Assembly: GCA_023481175.1 (NCBI GenBank) | Contig: JAMCWM010000003.1 | Coordinates: 39,061-103,060 of the forward strand | Reading direction: 5' to 3' | Length of the DNA stretch: 64,000 bases | Origin: Nitrospirota bacterium | GTDB lineage: Bacteria; Nitrospirota; Leptospirillia; Leptospirillales; Leptospirillaceae | Shown: positions 31,997 to 41,715 of the stretch, piece after piece | How the letters are laid out: every line of letters starts with the position of its first letter | Position numbering within the stretch: the first letter of the stretch is position 1 | The notes under the pieces: generated by a model | Told to the model about the DNA's origin: nothing | Seen by the model: the letters and a program-made list of their open reading frames with translations, nothing else | The model's database searches: none | Position numbers and translations under genes: made by a program

Positions 31997-33084
31997 TGAA
32001 AAGAATATCCGTGGCAGGCCATCTCCATTCCCTGAAAAAGAGACTCTCGTTCGGTCCCGGCGTCCGCCGGAAGTTCTACTCCGACCTGGCCTCCATCCTC
32101 CGCACGGACAACCAGACCGCCCCGGTCCAGATCCGGGTCGCGATCGACGAGTTCAAGAAATTGCCCTCCGCGCCGAAAGCTGCTCTTGCCGAGATCGGGG
32201 CGGGCCTCGGGCGGGGTCTCGACTTTTCCCGGGCGATCGAGAATCTGACACCGGAGAGCGAATCCATGATCCTGCATGCGGCGGAATCCACCGGCGATCC
32301 CAGGACGCTCGTCCGGCTCCTGTCGACACTCGCCGCGAACATGGACGAGTCGAGAAAAATCAGAAGGGCCTTTCTGGGGGCCCTCCGGGAACCGGTTTTT
32401 CTGGCCCTGAACGCGGGGGCGATCACCGTCTACATTTCGGATTCTCTCCTCCCCAGGATCTTCAAGGCGTTCAAGATCTCCCAGGACCGCCTGGTAGGCC
32501 TTGCGAGACTGTCGTTCGACCTGTTTGTTTTCGTCCAGCATTTCTGGTTTCTGATCGTTCTCCTTCCGATCGCCGGCATCCTGGTCGTGGGGTGGTCCTT
32601 GCGCCGGGATTTTCCCGGGAGACGGTTCCTCGACCGGATTCCTCCCTGGTCCATCTACCGGATGATGACGGGAACGGATTTTCTGCTGGGCTTGTCCGCC
32701 ATGCTGGAAGCCGGCATCCCCGTCATGGCCGCGTTCGAGCAGATCCGGAAAACAGCGCCGCCCTACCTCCGGGCCCGGATCGTTCCCGTCATGAAGATCT
32801 ACCGGAGGACCGGAAAACTGGGCGAGGCGATGGAGAGGAGCCGGTCCCGTTTCCCGTCGGAGGAGATCATCGTCCGGCTCTCCCTTCGGGAAAAATACGG
32901 CGAACTGGGACAGGCTCTGGCGGAATTCGCCCGGGACTGGAAGGAGGACGGCATGCCGAAAATCGAGCGCCAGGCCCAGTATCTGAACTACGGCGCCATG
33001 ACGGCGGCCGCCGTGGCGATCGGTGTCCTGGGGCTTGGAATTCTCCAGATCGTTCAGCAGGCCATGGGCGGGCTGAGGGTTTAA
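31996..33084 (+). CDS. pilR: PilR-type inner-membrane pilus platform protein (GspF/PilC family)
   Basis: A 362-residue polytopic protein. Two GspF domains: residues 20-125 (KFYSDLASILRTDNQTAPVQ ... RGLDFSRAIENL) and 220-335 (TDFLLGLSAMLEAGIPVMAAFEQI ... EKYGELGQALAEFA), separated by membrane helices near 135-155 and 180-200; a last helix ends the protein (AAAVAIGVLGLGILQIVQQ). It forms the base on which the ATPase works. ATG overlaps the pilQ stop by one base. The region after its stop contains operator copy 3. Confidence 0.85.
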   Translation: MKRISVAGHLHSLKKRLSFGPGVRRKFYSDLASILRTDNQTAPVQIRVAIDEFKKLPSAPKAALAEIGAGLGRGLDFSRAIENLTPESESMILHAAESTGDPRTLVRLLSTLAANMDESRKIRRAFLGALREPVFLALNAGAITVYISDSLLPRIFKAFKISQDRLVGLARLSFDLFVFVQHFWFLIVLLPIAGILVVGWSLRRDFPGRRFLDRIPPWSIYRMMTGTDFLLGLSAMLEAGIPVMAAFEQIRKTAPPYLRARIVPVMKIYRRTGKLGEAMERSRSRFPSEEIIVRLSLREKYGELGQALAEFARDWKEDGMPKIERQAQYLNYGAMTAAAVAIGVLGLGILQIVQQAMGGLRV

Positions 33085-33093
33085 ACAATCAAT

Positions 33094-33113
33094 GTGGTAT
33101 CATGAGATACCAT
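33094..33113. promoter_or_regulatory. 20-bp palindromic operator, copy 3, upstream of the pilin gene
   Basis: GTGGTATCATGAGATACCAT: arms match the consensus except for one base. It lies 18 bases before the pilin ATG and after the pilR stop, so it could control a separate strong transcript for the structural pilin. Confidence 0.7.
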
Positions 33114-33130
33114 AGTTAAATTTGGGGGGG

Positions 33131-33706
33131 ATGAAAATGGCAAAGGCATTCACGTGGTGGAAAGAAAATCGTGCTCGAATCCTCCGGACCCTTTCGTCCG
33201 ACCGGGGGTCGATCGATTCCGGACCCCTGGGCGTCCTTTTGGGACTCGGCCTGGGGATCATCCTTCTGGCCGCCCTGGTGGGAGTGTTCAAATTCGCCTT
33301 CTCGAGCACGACCTCCGCCATCAGTTCCTCCGGAGCCTTCGAGATCCAGACCGGCGTCCGTCAGGTGGCGTCTCCGGGGAATTACGGAACGGGAGATCTG
33401 ACGTCGGCCCTGATCTCGGCGAAAGCGGTTCCCAGCGACATGATCGTTGCGGGAAATACGACCACGCTCCAGGGCCCGACGGGAACCTCGTTCTACACGG
33501 TGACCGGAAACTACAGCACGTTCTCGATCACCCTTTCCGGGATCACGAGTTCCGGGTGCATGCGGATTCTGGAGCAGTCGACGATCGGAAACTCCTGGTA
33601 CTCGGTGGAGGTCAACGGATCCTCCGTCGTTCAGCCGGTCACCGTCCAGATGGCCCAGGGAGTCTGTTCTTCCGGGACCAATACGATCACCTGGGTTTCG
33701 GACTGA
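33131..33706 (+). CDS. pilS: PilS-like type IVb prepilin
   Basis: A 191-residue structural pilin with ATG 33131 after a G-rich ribosome site. A 26-residue leader ends in a probable prepilin peptidase site after DRG (RG then SIDSGPLGVLLGLGLGIILLAALVG); the mature protein starts with the hydrophobic assembly helix. The usual Glu at mature position 5 is not seen (an Asp is at position 3). Two cysteines near 140 and 177 (SGCMRI and GVCSSG) could make the C-terminal disulfide. It follows operator copy 3 and precedes pilM. No prepilin peptidase gene is in the window. Confidence 0.78.
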   Translation: MKMAKAFTWWKENRARILRTLSSDRGSIDSGPLGVLLGLGLGIILLAALVGVFKFAFSSTTSAISSSGAFEIQTGVRQVASPGNYGTGDLTSALISAKAVPSDMIVAGNTTTLQGPTGTSFYTVTGNYSTFSITLSGITSSGCMRILEQSTIGNSWYSVEVNGSSVVQPVTVQMAQGVCSSGTNTITWVSD

Positions 33707-33718
33707 ACAGGAGGACCC

Positions 33719-34198
33719 ATGTGGCTCCTTCTGGCGATCCTTCCTCTCGCGCTTCTTCTGGGCGGCATAAGCATGACGGTCTCACGCTTAAGCGTGCCGG
33801 CTCTCGGGAATGCGAACCGGATCACCCTCGAAGCGGCGAACGAGGCGACGCTGTTCCATCTGTACCGCGAGGCGGTCGCCGGCTTCCTCGATTCCAACCC
33901 GGGCTATGGCGGATCGATCCCCGTTTCAAGTCTCGCCTTGCCTCCCGGAACGGTCATTCCATCGACTTTTGGAAATACCGTCTCCGGAGGGGTCGCCTGG
34001 GCCTGGATCGCCCCGTCCGCATCGCTCGTCTGGTCTCCTGACGCCGTTACGGGCCCGGAGTTTGCCAGATCCTTCGGCTCGCTTCTCGTGGGTGTGAACA
34101 AGAACGGAACGTTCGACTCCCCCTCGGGGATTTCCGTTTCCATCGGCGTCCCATCGTTCGTTCCGAACGGCGCCATCGTGTCCTTCTGGGAGGTTTGA
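33719..34198 (+). CDS. pilM: PilM-like pilus accessory protein
   Basis: A 159-residue protein, ATG behind CAGGAGGACC. One N-terminal membrane helix (MWLLLAILPLALLLGGISM) then a periplasmic domain with the PilM pattern: EATLFHLYREAVAGFLDSNPGYGGSIPVSSLALPPG and VSIGVPSFVPNGAIVSFWEV. Small PilM proteins belong to R64-type thin pili and probably help pilus stability or modelling. The stop is directly followed by pilV. Confidence 0.7.
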   Translation: MWLLLAILPLALLLGGISMTVSRLSVPALGNANRITLEAANEATLFHLYREAVAGFLDSNPGYGGSIPVSSLALPPGTVIPSTFGNTVSGGVAWAWIAPSASLVWSPDAVTGPEFARSFGSLLVGVNKNGTFDSPSGISVSIGVPSFVPNGAIVSFWEV

Positions 34199-34200
34199 CC

Positions 34201-35397
34201 ATGCCGAAGCGTCTTTTTCTGAAATCCTTTTTAGTCCCGTTTCGCGACGACCGGGGAAATTCGTCCCTCCTGGGAGTCGTTCTCGCCACGGCCCTCGGCG
34301 CGATCCTGATCTCCCAGACGGTGCCTTTCTGGCTCCAGTCGCAGCATCGGGCGCTCATGGACCAGACCACGGCACAGCAGATCCGGCAGGTCGCCGACGG
34401 ACTGGCCGGCTATACCAAGGCCTACGCCGGGGCGATCGAGGGGGTTGCGACGGCGACCAAGCCGGCGGTCATTCCGGTGTCCGCTCTCGTCGCCACCGGA
34501 TTCCTGCCGGCGGGAACCAACGCCGTCGATCCCTACGGGCAGACGGTGGTGGGGGAGATTCTCCAGCCCAGTCCGGGATACCTTGTCGGAGCCGTGGTCA
34601 CCCAGGGCGGAACGGCTCCTGGCGGATCTCACCTGAACCAGCTCGCGACCCTGATCGGAGCTCAGGGAGGATTTGTCCCCACGCCGGACATTCTGACGCT
34701 ACCCGGGATTTGCGGGACGAACTGCTATCAGGGATCCGGGGGGACCTGGAAGGCGACCTTCTCCCAGTATCCGTTCACGGGAGTCGGGCCGGGGAGCCTG
34801 ATCGCACTCCAGAGCTACAACGCGAACAACCTTCCCCAGGACTTCCTCTATCGATCCAACGTGCCGGGCTTTCCCCAGGCGAATCAGATGCAGACCAGCA
34901 TCAACATGAACGGGAACAACCTGGACAACGCCAACCAGGTCAACACCTACAATCTCAACTCCCCCAATGGCTACGTCAACATGGACGGCAACCAGCTGGG
35001 CAACACAGGCCAGATCAGCACCAACGGTTCAGGGATCAACACGAACGGGGGATGGATCCAGACGTCCGGCGGTTGGATCTATTCCGGCGGAATTTCGACT
35101 TCGGGACCAGAACCGATCAATCTGACCGGAAACCATGGGGTTTGCGTGACGATCGGCCAACCGCCAGGAGAAGGACAATCCACCTTCGGTTCCTATCCAA
35201 TCAATACCTGTCTTCCGATGGGGCAAATGGTCTGGCCATTTGGATACGATGTAGGGGCCAGTTTCGAATGGACGGGGATTATGGTGAACGGACAGGCGGA
35301 GGTCCTTCAGAATCAGGGGTACAACAATAACTGCGGCGGGTGCGACTGGTTCTGGACGGGGTTCATCATTCTGGCGCCGGTTTATAGTTATTGGTGA
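34201..35397 (+). CDS. pilV: PilV-like minor pilin / tip adhesin
   Basis: A 398-residue prepilin-like protein. After a basic leader the assembly helix reads GNSSLLGVVLATALGAILISQTV; residues 45-170 resemble the constant part of PilV (DQTTAQQIRQVADGLAGYTKAYAG). From 225 come repeats of the phage-tail-like kind (INMNGNNLDNANQVNTYNLN, NMDGNQLGNTGQI) usual in PilV. The last 90 residues (from about 310) would be the receptor-binding part and contain several Cys (CGGCDWFW). R64 swaps this part by a shufflon; no rci recombinase or alternative 3' segments are seen here, so the tip is fixed. Confidence 0.75.
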   Translation: MPKRLFLKSFLVPFRDDRGNSSLLGVVLATALGAILISQTVPFWLQSQHRALMDQTTAQQIRQVADGLAGYTKAYAGAIEGVATATKPAVIPVSALVATGFLPAGTNAVDPYGQTVVGEILQPSPGYLVGAVVTQGGTAPGGSHLNQLATLIGAQGGFVPTPDILTLPGICGTNCYQGSGGTWKATFSQYPFTGVGPGSLIALQSYNANNLPQDFLYRSNVPGFPQANQMQTSINMNGNNLDNANQVNTYNLNSPNGYVNMDGNQLGNTGQISTNGSGINTNGGWIQTSGGWIYSGGISTSGPEPINLTGNHGVCVTIGQPPGEGQSTFGSYPINTCLPMGQMVWPFGYDVGASFEWTGIMVNGQAEVLQNQGYNNNCGGCDWFWTGFIILAPVYSYW

Positions 35398-35459
35398 GAA
35401 CAGAAAAGCTGAAACACTTATGTAATCATACAGGATTCCGAGCCAGGTAAGACTCTGAT

Positions 35460-35699
35460 TTATTTAGCCGGTTTTTCCCGAAGAGCCTCTTCGAGCGCTT
35501 CAAATATCGTTCTTTTCATACTTTCGATTGGATTTCTTTGTATTTGTCCATCAGGCCCCATAACATCATTGACCAGAAAGTAATCCTCGATTTCGAGTCG
35601 TAATGAAGGATCAATATGTTTACCGATTTCTTCCTGAACTCTGCTTATAACATCATCGATAATTTTCCTATTTACTGGTTCCCCTAATGATTCATCCAT
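35460..35699 (-). CDS. Small acidic hypothetical protein
   Basis: Seventy-nine residues, ATG, soluble and acidic, helical (IIDDVISRVQEEIGKHIDPSLRLEIEDYFL). No recognised domain. Composition is more AT-rich than the pilus genes; it is the last gene of the defence-like island and is transcribed away from pilV, towards it. Confidence 0.45.
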   Translation of the reverse strand: MDESLGEPVNRKIIDDVISRVQEEIGKHIDPSLRLEIEDYFLVNDVMGPDGQIQRNPIESMKRTIFEALEEALREKPAK

Positions 35700-35773
35700 G
35701 TCATATCTCCTCTATTTTAAAATAGCAGACCATCCAGGCTTCCTCTGACCAAATGCAGATTTACTCTAGAAGT

Positions 35774-38700
35774 CTATTGCCCTTTTCTGATGGATAAAGC
35801 ACCTTTTGAGGCGTATTCCCGAACACGGCAAAGTGTATTGACAAGCCTCATCTGTTCAATGCTGTTGCACCTGACTTCCAAAAGCTTAGGGTTCGCCAGG
35901 ATCACGGCGAGACATCGTGCCCGGGAAATGGCGACGTTCAATCTGTTTCGACTGTAAAGAAACTCGATATTACGCGGGAGTTCCTCTCCACTTGAAGTCA
36001 CCATGGATATCAGAACCGCTTCAGCCTCCTGTCCCTGGAACTTGTCCACCGTTCCCACACGAGCTCCTGCAGGCAGGATCGATTTCAGATAATTGACCTG
36101 CACGTTGTAAGGGGTGACCACAAGAATATTTTCCTGTGCCATTTTATGGACTTGACCTTCGCGGTCAATATAGTTTTGTTCGAGCAGGCTCAAATATATT
36201 TCGCGGAGCAATGCACCTTCGATCTCACTTTTCTGGGAACAACCTGAATGCTCTACAGGGACAAATCGGATTCCTGTCGGAGAAAGTTCAGGATGCGCGT
36301 TATCTGTGAGCAGAATCCGCTGATTTTGATTGGATGGTTCCGGAAGCAGACGACCTTCGTAAACAGCGTCCGAAATAAATTGGCAAACATCTGCATGCAT
36401 TCGCCAGGTCGTCGGAAGGAAAATGCCTTGGTCAGGCGGGATTGTCGCCTTTTCGCGAAGGAGAAACTCCAGAACAGACTGTCCCGACTCCCCTGGATGG
36501 GTTCCCTGAATGGGTTGTCCAAGCTGCATCTGATCCCCGATCAGGACAATATTCTTTGCACTCAATCCCATCGCCACGATGTTGGCCAAGGATACCTGTC
36601 CGGCTTCATCCACAAAGAGGGAGTCGAGGGTTTGATCCAGTTCGGGACGGGCGAATAACCAAGCTGTTCCGGCGATAAGATCTGCCGAAGGATCGATTCC
36701 GTTATTGTCCGTGATGTCTTCGATCATATCCCCGTTCAGGAAGCTTTCCGGTTTATTGGCCGTGGACTTTTTCTGACCTCGAAATTTCAACCCAAGTTCT
36801 GTTGCCCGCTTTTCAACATTCCTCAGCAAATGGTTTATGGCTTTATGGGAATTGGAGGCGACCCCGACCCTTTTTCCGTCCCGGATCATCTCCACGATAA
36901 TGTGCGATGATGTGTATGTCTTACCGGAGCCAGGGGGCCCCTGGATGAAGAGGTAGCTGTCCTTTAACCTGGAAACGGCCGCGATTGCCCCGCTAACGGG
37001 ATCCGAGTGGACATCGATGATCGGGGTACCTTCTTTCCTGCCGATAAGCCTTGGAGGTTTTCGGGAAAGCAGGTCCAGAACAGATTGATATCGGCTCTCA
37101 CCGGCCAGGATAGATTCCGCAAATCGGTAAATCGCATTTCTGAGAACATCGGTTTTGATCGGACCACCCGGGATGATAGAGAGGAATTTCGGCAACGGAC
37201 CGGCCTTCGAACTGCGCTTGATCCGGACCAGACAACGGTTCGGATCAATTTCGAAAATTTCGCCGGCTAGTTCAAGAGTCCTTGATATACGACAACTGTC
37301 TCCCGTGCTGAATTTGTAATCTTGTGGCGGGAAGCGGTATGAGTGGATAACCGATTTTTTTTCGGATTCCGGCGGAAGGGAGCGTTCAACCTCGAGTGCT
37401 GCCAAGCACTCGGCATCGTCGATCAATTCTTCATCATCACGGTTTTGCCGATCGAACATAGCCCACCATTGGGGTTTTGCTTCCCGTCGATGAAATTCCA
37501 AAAGGTGAGAAACCGTTTCATTCAGCAAAGACTCTTCTTCTGATATATCTTTGAGCAATCGTTGTTCGAATTCCTGACGTTGTCTCTCGGCTTCCAGCAC
37601 GTTTTCTGAAGGTGAAGAGTTTTTCGGGTCGATAGCACGCCATGGTATGTCGACCGGTCGCAATGTGATAAGCCAATCCCGAAGCTGTTTGGTGGATTCA
37701 CAATCGGTTTTATTGTAGGCTTCGATTTCTTCAAGGAGTTGGTCGTTTCGGTTTTGTCTCCATTTCTCGTAAACGACAATGCTTTGACCCGCCGTCGTGA
37801 CATCGTCGACCCGTTTCTCCCTGAAAAACACTTCAAGATTCTTTAACGAATAACTCGATTCCGAAACCCGGATCGATTCGCGAACAATGGTGAAGAGATC
37901 CACGAATTTCTGGTGTCTCAATAAATCATCGAGAATGGCCTCCCGGGTGGCATATCGTGAAGCCAATCGTTTCAGGGCAGTCGGTTCGTAATGGTTGTAG
38001 TGATAGATGTGGGCCCCGGGATGCATTGCCAGGTGTTCGGCAAAGAGATCCATGAGGGTTTCGAACGTGAGCCTTTCTTCCTTATGATCGTGTCCCCAGA
38101 GCGATCTGTACCAGGCTTCGGATTGGTCGACTCCATAAATGCCGAAAAGATACTCGAGCCCGTCTGGAAAGAGCGGGTCGCCTTCGATATCGAAAAAAAG
38201 ATCCCCGGAATCGGGTTTCGACATTCGGGCAAAACCCCGCCCGTCCTGAGATGTAAGAATCTCGACCTGGTCTTCGCCTGTGTCCCGCTTGCGAACCTGA
38301 AGCAATGCCTGTTGTCGTAATCGTTTCAAGGGCTCCTGGCCGATGTGGGAAATGCGGTGATCTTCGGGAAATTCGGCGAGTTTGCGAACCGTTGTAATCC
38401 CGGCTTCTCTTAAGTGTTGGATTTGATTTCGCCGGATATTGGCGACGAGGCTCAGATGGTCGTCCTGTTCCCATCGTCTGGCACACCAATCCTTCCATCG
38501 ACAGAGATCACAATACGAGCAAGGGTCCGGATAGGATCCTTCCGGTGGTGATTGGGAAAATATCTCGAACTGTTTCTTGAGGTTCCTATAATAGAAATGG
38601 AATTCATTAACCCTGAAGCTCACCTCGCGGCCATCACCGAGCACAAGGTGCATCAAGTGCGGCGAACTCCCTTGCACTTTTGTGAGAAGGTCAGAGTAGA

Positions 38701-39145
38701 CACAGAGCTGGATAATGTGCTTGACCGTGGGAGACCGGGAAAGTTTGGTGTCGATGACTTCGTAGCTGAAAGTCCCAAGATTCGAAGGGGTTTCAATCCG
38801 TTTCAGGAAATCCGCGTAGACATTCCATGAAGAGTCCACCAGAACAGCCTGATAGATCACTTCCATGCCGGAAGCCATGGCATTCCGAGTGGCTTCGGCT
38901 CTCGCTAATAACGATCCCGAAGTTGGTATTTCCAGAACTTGATGGCCGTTCGATTTGAGTTTCTGCAGGTGAGCCTTTTCATGTTCTTCGCCCTTATCCT
39001 GCAGGAGCTCGGCTTCAGGGTCGCTTTCTGTCTTGGGGAGCGGCGTCTGGAGATCGACAATATCGAGGAATGTGTGATGTCGGCAAGCCAGAAAATGAAT
39101 GAGGTCTGATGCGGAGTAAATTCTGGTGCCGTTCAGAAATTGCAT
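35774..39145 (-). CDS. TM0106-type RecB-like nuclease fused to SF1 helicase
   Basis: A 1123-residue protein. N-terminal RecB/Cas4-like nuclease (about 1-215): the end of this part has the cysteine cluster CSYCDLCRWKDWC, a probable Fe-S site. Next an RNase H-like exonuclease segment (LFFDIEGDPLFPDGLEYLFGIYG, about 318-500). The C-terminal half is a Dna2/Upf1-type helicase: Walker A QGPPGSGKTYTSSH near 725, DEAG box LFVDEAGQVSLANI near 830, and VGTVDKFQGQEAEAVLISMV near 1055. Similar proteins act in DNA end processing and are frequent in defence islands. Lower GC than the neighbours. Whether it defends or repairs cannot be told from sequence. Confidence 0.8.
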   Translation of the reverse strand: MQFLNGTRIYSASDLIHFLACRHHTFLDIVDLQTPLPKTESDPEAELLQDKGEEHEKAHLQKLKSNGHQVLEIPTSGSLLARAEATRNAMASGMEVIYQAVLVDSSWNVYADFLKRIETPSNLGTFSYEVIDTKLSRSPTVKHIIQLCVYSDLLTKVQGSSPHLMHLVLGDGREVSFRVNEFHFYYRNLKKQFEIFSQSPPEGSYPDPCSYCDLCRWKDWCARRWEQDDHLSLVANIRRNQIQHLREAGITTVRKLAEFPEDHRISHIGQEPLKRLRQQALLQVRKRDTGEDQVEILTSQDGRGFARMSKPDSGDLFFDIEGDPLFPDGLEYLFGIYGVDQSEAWYRSLWGHDHKEERLTFETLMDLFAEHLAMHPGAHIYHYNHYEPTALKRLASRYATREAILDDLLRHQKFVDLFTIVRESIRVSESSYSLKNLEVFFREKRVDDVTTAGQSIVVYEKWRQNRNDQLLEEIEAYNKTDCESTKQLRDWLITLRPVDIPWRAIDPKNSSPSENVLEAERQRQEFEQRLLKDISEEESLLNETVSHLLEFHRREAKPQWWAMFDRQNRDDEELIDDAECLAALEVERSLPPESEKKSVIHSYRFPPQDYKFSTGDSCRISRTLELAGEIFEIDPNRCLVRIKRSSKAGPLPKFLSIIPGGPIKTDVLRNAIYRFAESILAGESRYQSVLDLLSRKPPRLIGRKEGTPIIDVHSDPVSGAIAAVSRLKDSYLFIQGPPGSGKTYTSSHIIVEMIRDGKRVGVASNSHKAINHLLRNVEKRATELGLKFRGQKKSTANKPESFLNGDMIEDITDNNGIDPSADLIAGTAWLFARPELDQTLDSLFVDEAGQVSLANIVAMGLSAKNIVLIGDQMQLGQPIQGTHPGESGQSVLEFLLREKATIPPDQGIFLPTTWRMHADVCQFISDAVYEGRLLPEPSNQNQRILLTDNAHPELSPTGIRFVPVEHSGCSQKSEIEGALLREIYLSLLEQNYIDREGQVHKMAQENILVVTPYNVQVNYLKSILPAGARVGTVDKFQGQEAEAVLISMVTSSGEELPRNIEFLYSRNRLNVAISRARCLAVILANPKLLEVRCNSIEQMRLVNTLCRVREYASKGALSIRKGQ

Positions 39146-39266
39146 TGGCCAACCTCTATCTTAGGCTTCCATCAACCACCCCAAACGGAACTATGCATGA
39201 TATTTGTTCCACCCTTTTTTTCCTCCGAATGATATCCAATCCAAAACAGCTAGAACGTGCCAACAT

Positions 39267-40010
39267 TCACCTTCTGAACCAATTTAATAGGAATTGAAAA
39301 TCTTCTTTACTGAGGCAACTTTCAAATTTCCTTTTTTGGGCACTGCCAGGTTGCGGAAGAAAAACCAGACATCTCTCTTGACCAAGAAAATCCGATGGCT
39401 TTATAAAAATCTGATCCGCGGGAAGCCCTTCTTGTCCCAAAAGGGTTTTTATGCCCATCCGGGCAAATTTTCCCAAGACGACTAACAGTCTGGCACCGGA
39501 AACCTCCAGGATCTTTTTCAGGTATTTTTGAGAACAATGGTCCAGAGATTCTTCGACTCCCTTGTTTTTTTGGGACTTGCAATGCACCACCTCTGTAATT
39601 GCAAAATCTCTTCCCAATACAACGGCTTCTGGATCACATTCAAAAACCTCGGCCGTTCTGCTCCTGAGTTCATTCCAATAAGGAACTTTTGTTGAATAGC
39701 TTCCGGATTTCAAGCGGACACGTCTATCATCAGTCTGTCCCTCCTGAAAACGATTTTTAAAGAAATCAACAACCTTTCCGTCGTCCCATGACTGATCGGG
39801 ATACTCTTCTTCTTCATTGATAGAGGGATTGGAACTGATAAAGAGAATCGGAGCTGAAACAAGATTTCCATTCCAAGGTTCAGGCAACTGGAACGGAGAA
39901 CCTTGAGAAAGAACTATTTTGGAACAGGAATGGCTACTATCCCTTAAAGATAGAATACGTTCCACTTCACTACAGTGAGTAATTGAGAGAAGAAGGTCTT
40001 CGGAGATCAT
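39267..40010 (-). CDS. Uracil-DNA-glycosylase-fold protein
   Basis: A 247-residue protein. Residues 50-65 (SAPILFISSNPSINEEEEYP) and 140-180 (FAITEVVHCKSQKNKGVEESLDHCSQKYL, then LLVVLGKFARMG) fit the UDG superfamily, where the first motif is the active-site loop and the second the C-containing strand; the end has FLPQPGS. Several defence loci contain UDG-like proteins of this kind. Four Cys could bind a cluster as in family 4 enzymes but the spacing is not classical. Located between the helicase and the SIR2-like gene in the same direction, which suggests one unit. Confidence 0.6.
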   Translation of the reverse strand: MISEDLLLSITHCSEVERILSLRDSSHSCSKIVLSQGSPFQLPEPWNGNLVSAPILFISSNPSINEEEEYPDQSWDDGKVVDFFKNRFQEGQTDDRRVRLKSGSYSTKVPYWNELRSRTAEVFECDPEAVVLGRDFAITEVVHCKSQKNKGVEESLDHCSQKYLKKILEVSGARLLVVLGKFARMGIKTLLGQEGLPADQIFIKPSDFLGQERCLVFLPQPGSAQKRKFESCLSKEDFQFLLNWFRR

Positions 40011-40053
40011 TCAAATACTTCCTTAAAATTCAGTGGTCGAGTTAACATTTATC

Positions 40054-40329
40054 TCACTCCAGCGTCTCGTAAAGATCTTCCCGGAGTCGTCGATCGACGC
40101 AAACCTCCTTGAAGACCTCTGCGATCACCTCTTCCTTGTCCGGCCAGTTGATCCAGAGAAAATCCTTCGCCAGGAATCCGAAGTTCGTCTTCCAGACTGG
40201 ATTCCCTTCCGGCCCATCGCGCCACACGCCGATCGAACCGTCCTTTTCCATGAAGTCCTCGAAGGGGACGATCCGGCAAACAAAGAGGGGAAACAGGTGT
40301 GGGTCAGTACTCGCAGTCCTCAAAATCAC
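40054..40329 (-). CDS. Small hypothetical protein in defence-like island
   Basis: Ninety-one codons; a shorter frame overlaps in another phase (40049-40279) but this one has the better acidic, folded-looking composition (WRDGPEGNPVWKTNFGFLAKDFLWINWPDKEEVIAEVFKEV). No family recognised. It lies between the UDG-like and SIR2-like genes in the same direction and may belong with them. The following gap 40330-40419 shows nothing recognisable. Confidence 0.4.
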   Translation of the reverse strand: MILRTASTDPHLFPLFVCRIVPFEDFMEKDGSIGVWRDGPEGNPVWKTNFGFLAKDFLWINWPDKEEVIAEVFKEVCVDRRLREDLYETLE

Positions 40330-40419
40330 TCGCCCGACTGGTAATGTCTTCTCCCCCAGATGAATTTTGGGAGGTGACGGGATGATTCCAAGAGGGCGAT
40401 CCTTTCGGGAAAATGGGGA

Positions 40420-41634
40420 TTATTGATTGAAATACTTGATGATTCTATCCAGGATTTCCGGACTTTGAAAAGGAAATCCCGACTGCACCCACCGGAAGCA
40501 GGGTCCCATTTCCAAAAAGTGGTTGGGAACATTTCGGACCATCTCATGATATTGGAAATTCTGAATTCCCATCAGATCATTGGAAAGATTCACGATCGGA
40601 AGATCCTTTCCAATATCGTCTTTTTTAAACAAGGAAACCAAGACGATTTTTCGATCTTTACCGTGAACCCTGCAAAATTCCCTGATCCATTCGTTGATAT
40701 GCGGATCCCTGGCGCCGTAACCAATAATCAGAAGATTGGGAACAGTGACCATCGAACGTGTAAAGGCATTGTAGTAATACCCAAAGGGAGTGGGATTCAG
40801 GGACAGCTTGTCAAGTTTGTTGAGTCCCGAAATAATAGGATCCTGGGAAACAATTTGTCCAGCGACAAGGATTTCCGTAGAAAATGTTCTTATATATGAA
40901 TCCATAGCGGCCACAGGGTCATGGTGTTTGACAATTTCTCCCGGATTGATATGTCTCCCTTGACCAGGGGCATTGAATCCAAACCGAATACTCCCATGCA
41001 AATGAAGTAGAGTATTTTTTTCGGAATCAAAACGTCTCAGAAATTCAGGTCCGTTAAAACTTGAAAAAGCTGTTCCTTCCTGTTCCTCCATAAACCCATC
41101 AAACCAGGAATCAAACACCAGATCAATGAGGTCATCGTAGTTTAAAGTGAAGACATTCAGAGAAAAATATTTTTGGAGTTTCTTGACCAAACCCTTCAGA
41201 TAAAGTTCATCAGGATTCCTTAATCCCTGATAAAACAGAACAAGTCTTGAGAAAATGTTTTTGATAGCAGTTTTACGGGCTTTGCTGATTGACTGGTGAT
41301 CAAGTGCAATCCCGATGTTAGTCTGGAGATCTGTGAAAGCCGAAATAACCGGATCGAACTGGGCCGACCTTAAAAGCCTTTGGCTTCCTTTCGAAAAGAG
41401 GTAGGACTCAAGATTCTCAAGAGCAAACAAGACATCTTCAAAATTGACCGATTCGTATTTCGATCGAAGCAAGTCATGGATTCTTTTTGCCATATCTTGC
41501 TCCTGACACATCCGAGTAGTCAGTTCTTCTGTGGAAGGAGTCCCTTGGTTATTTCTTGTGGATGCACAGAGAGTTGACCCCGCTCCCAGGAGAACGGAGA
41601 TTTTTTTCTTCATTTTCCTGGCCTTGGGTTTCAA
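40420..41634 (-). CDS. SIR2-like domain protein, candidate defence effector
   Basis: A 404-residue protein of the SIR2_2 type. Residues 11-20 (SVLLGAGSTLC) are the NAD-binding glycine loop; NVFTLNYDDLIDLVFD near 160 and LLHLHGSI near 210 carry the Asn-Asp and His residues; NLLIIGYGARDPHINEWI near 300 is the closing strand and helix. SIR2-like proteins deplete NAD+ on phage infection in several defence systems (Thoeris, DSR, SIR2-HerA), usually with a partner. The likely partners here are the helicase-nuclease and the UDG-like protein. First gene of the island when read on the minus strand. Confidence 0.75.
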   Translation of the reverse strand: MKPKARKMKKKISVLLGAGSTLCASTRNNQGTPSTEELTTRMCQEQDMAKRIHDLLRSKYESVNFEDVLFALENLESYLFSKGSQRLLRSAQFDPVISAFTDLQTNIGIALDHQSISKARKTAIKNIFSRLVLFYQGLRNPDELYLKGLVKKLQKYFSLNVFTLNYDDLIDLVFDSWFDGFMEEQEGTAFSSFNGPEFLRRFDSEKNTLLHLHGSIRFGFNAPGQGRHINPGEIVKHHDPVAAMDSYIRTFSTEILVAGQIVSQDPIISGLNKLDKLSLNPTPFGYYYNAFTRSMVTVPNLLIIGYGARDPHINEWIREFCRVHGKDRKIVLVSLFKKDDIGKDLPIVNLSNDLMGIQNFQYHEMVRNVPNHFLEMGPCFRWVQSGFPFQSPEILDRIIKYFNQ

Positions 41635-41715
41635 GAGGAAAAATTAGGGCGACTTTTTGCAATTATACAGGAAAGATCCAGATCGGATGAATTTGATAAG
41701 TCGGGGAGGAGGGAA

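Noticed and set aside
34900..35397. Shufflon at the pilV 3' end
   Set aside because: No rci-like recombinase, no alternative 3' segments and no repeated crossover sites were found in the following kilobases.
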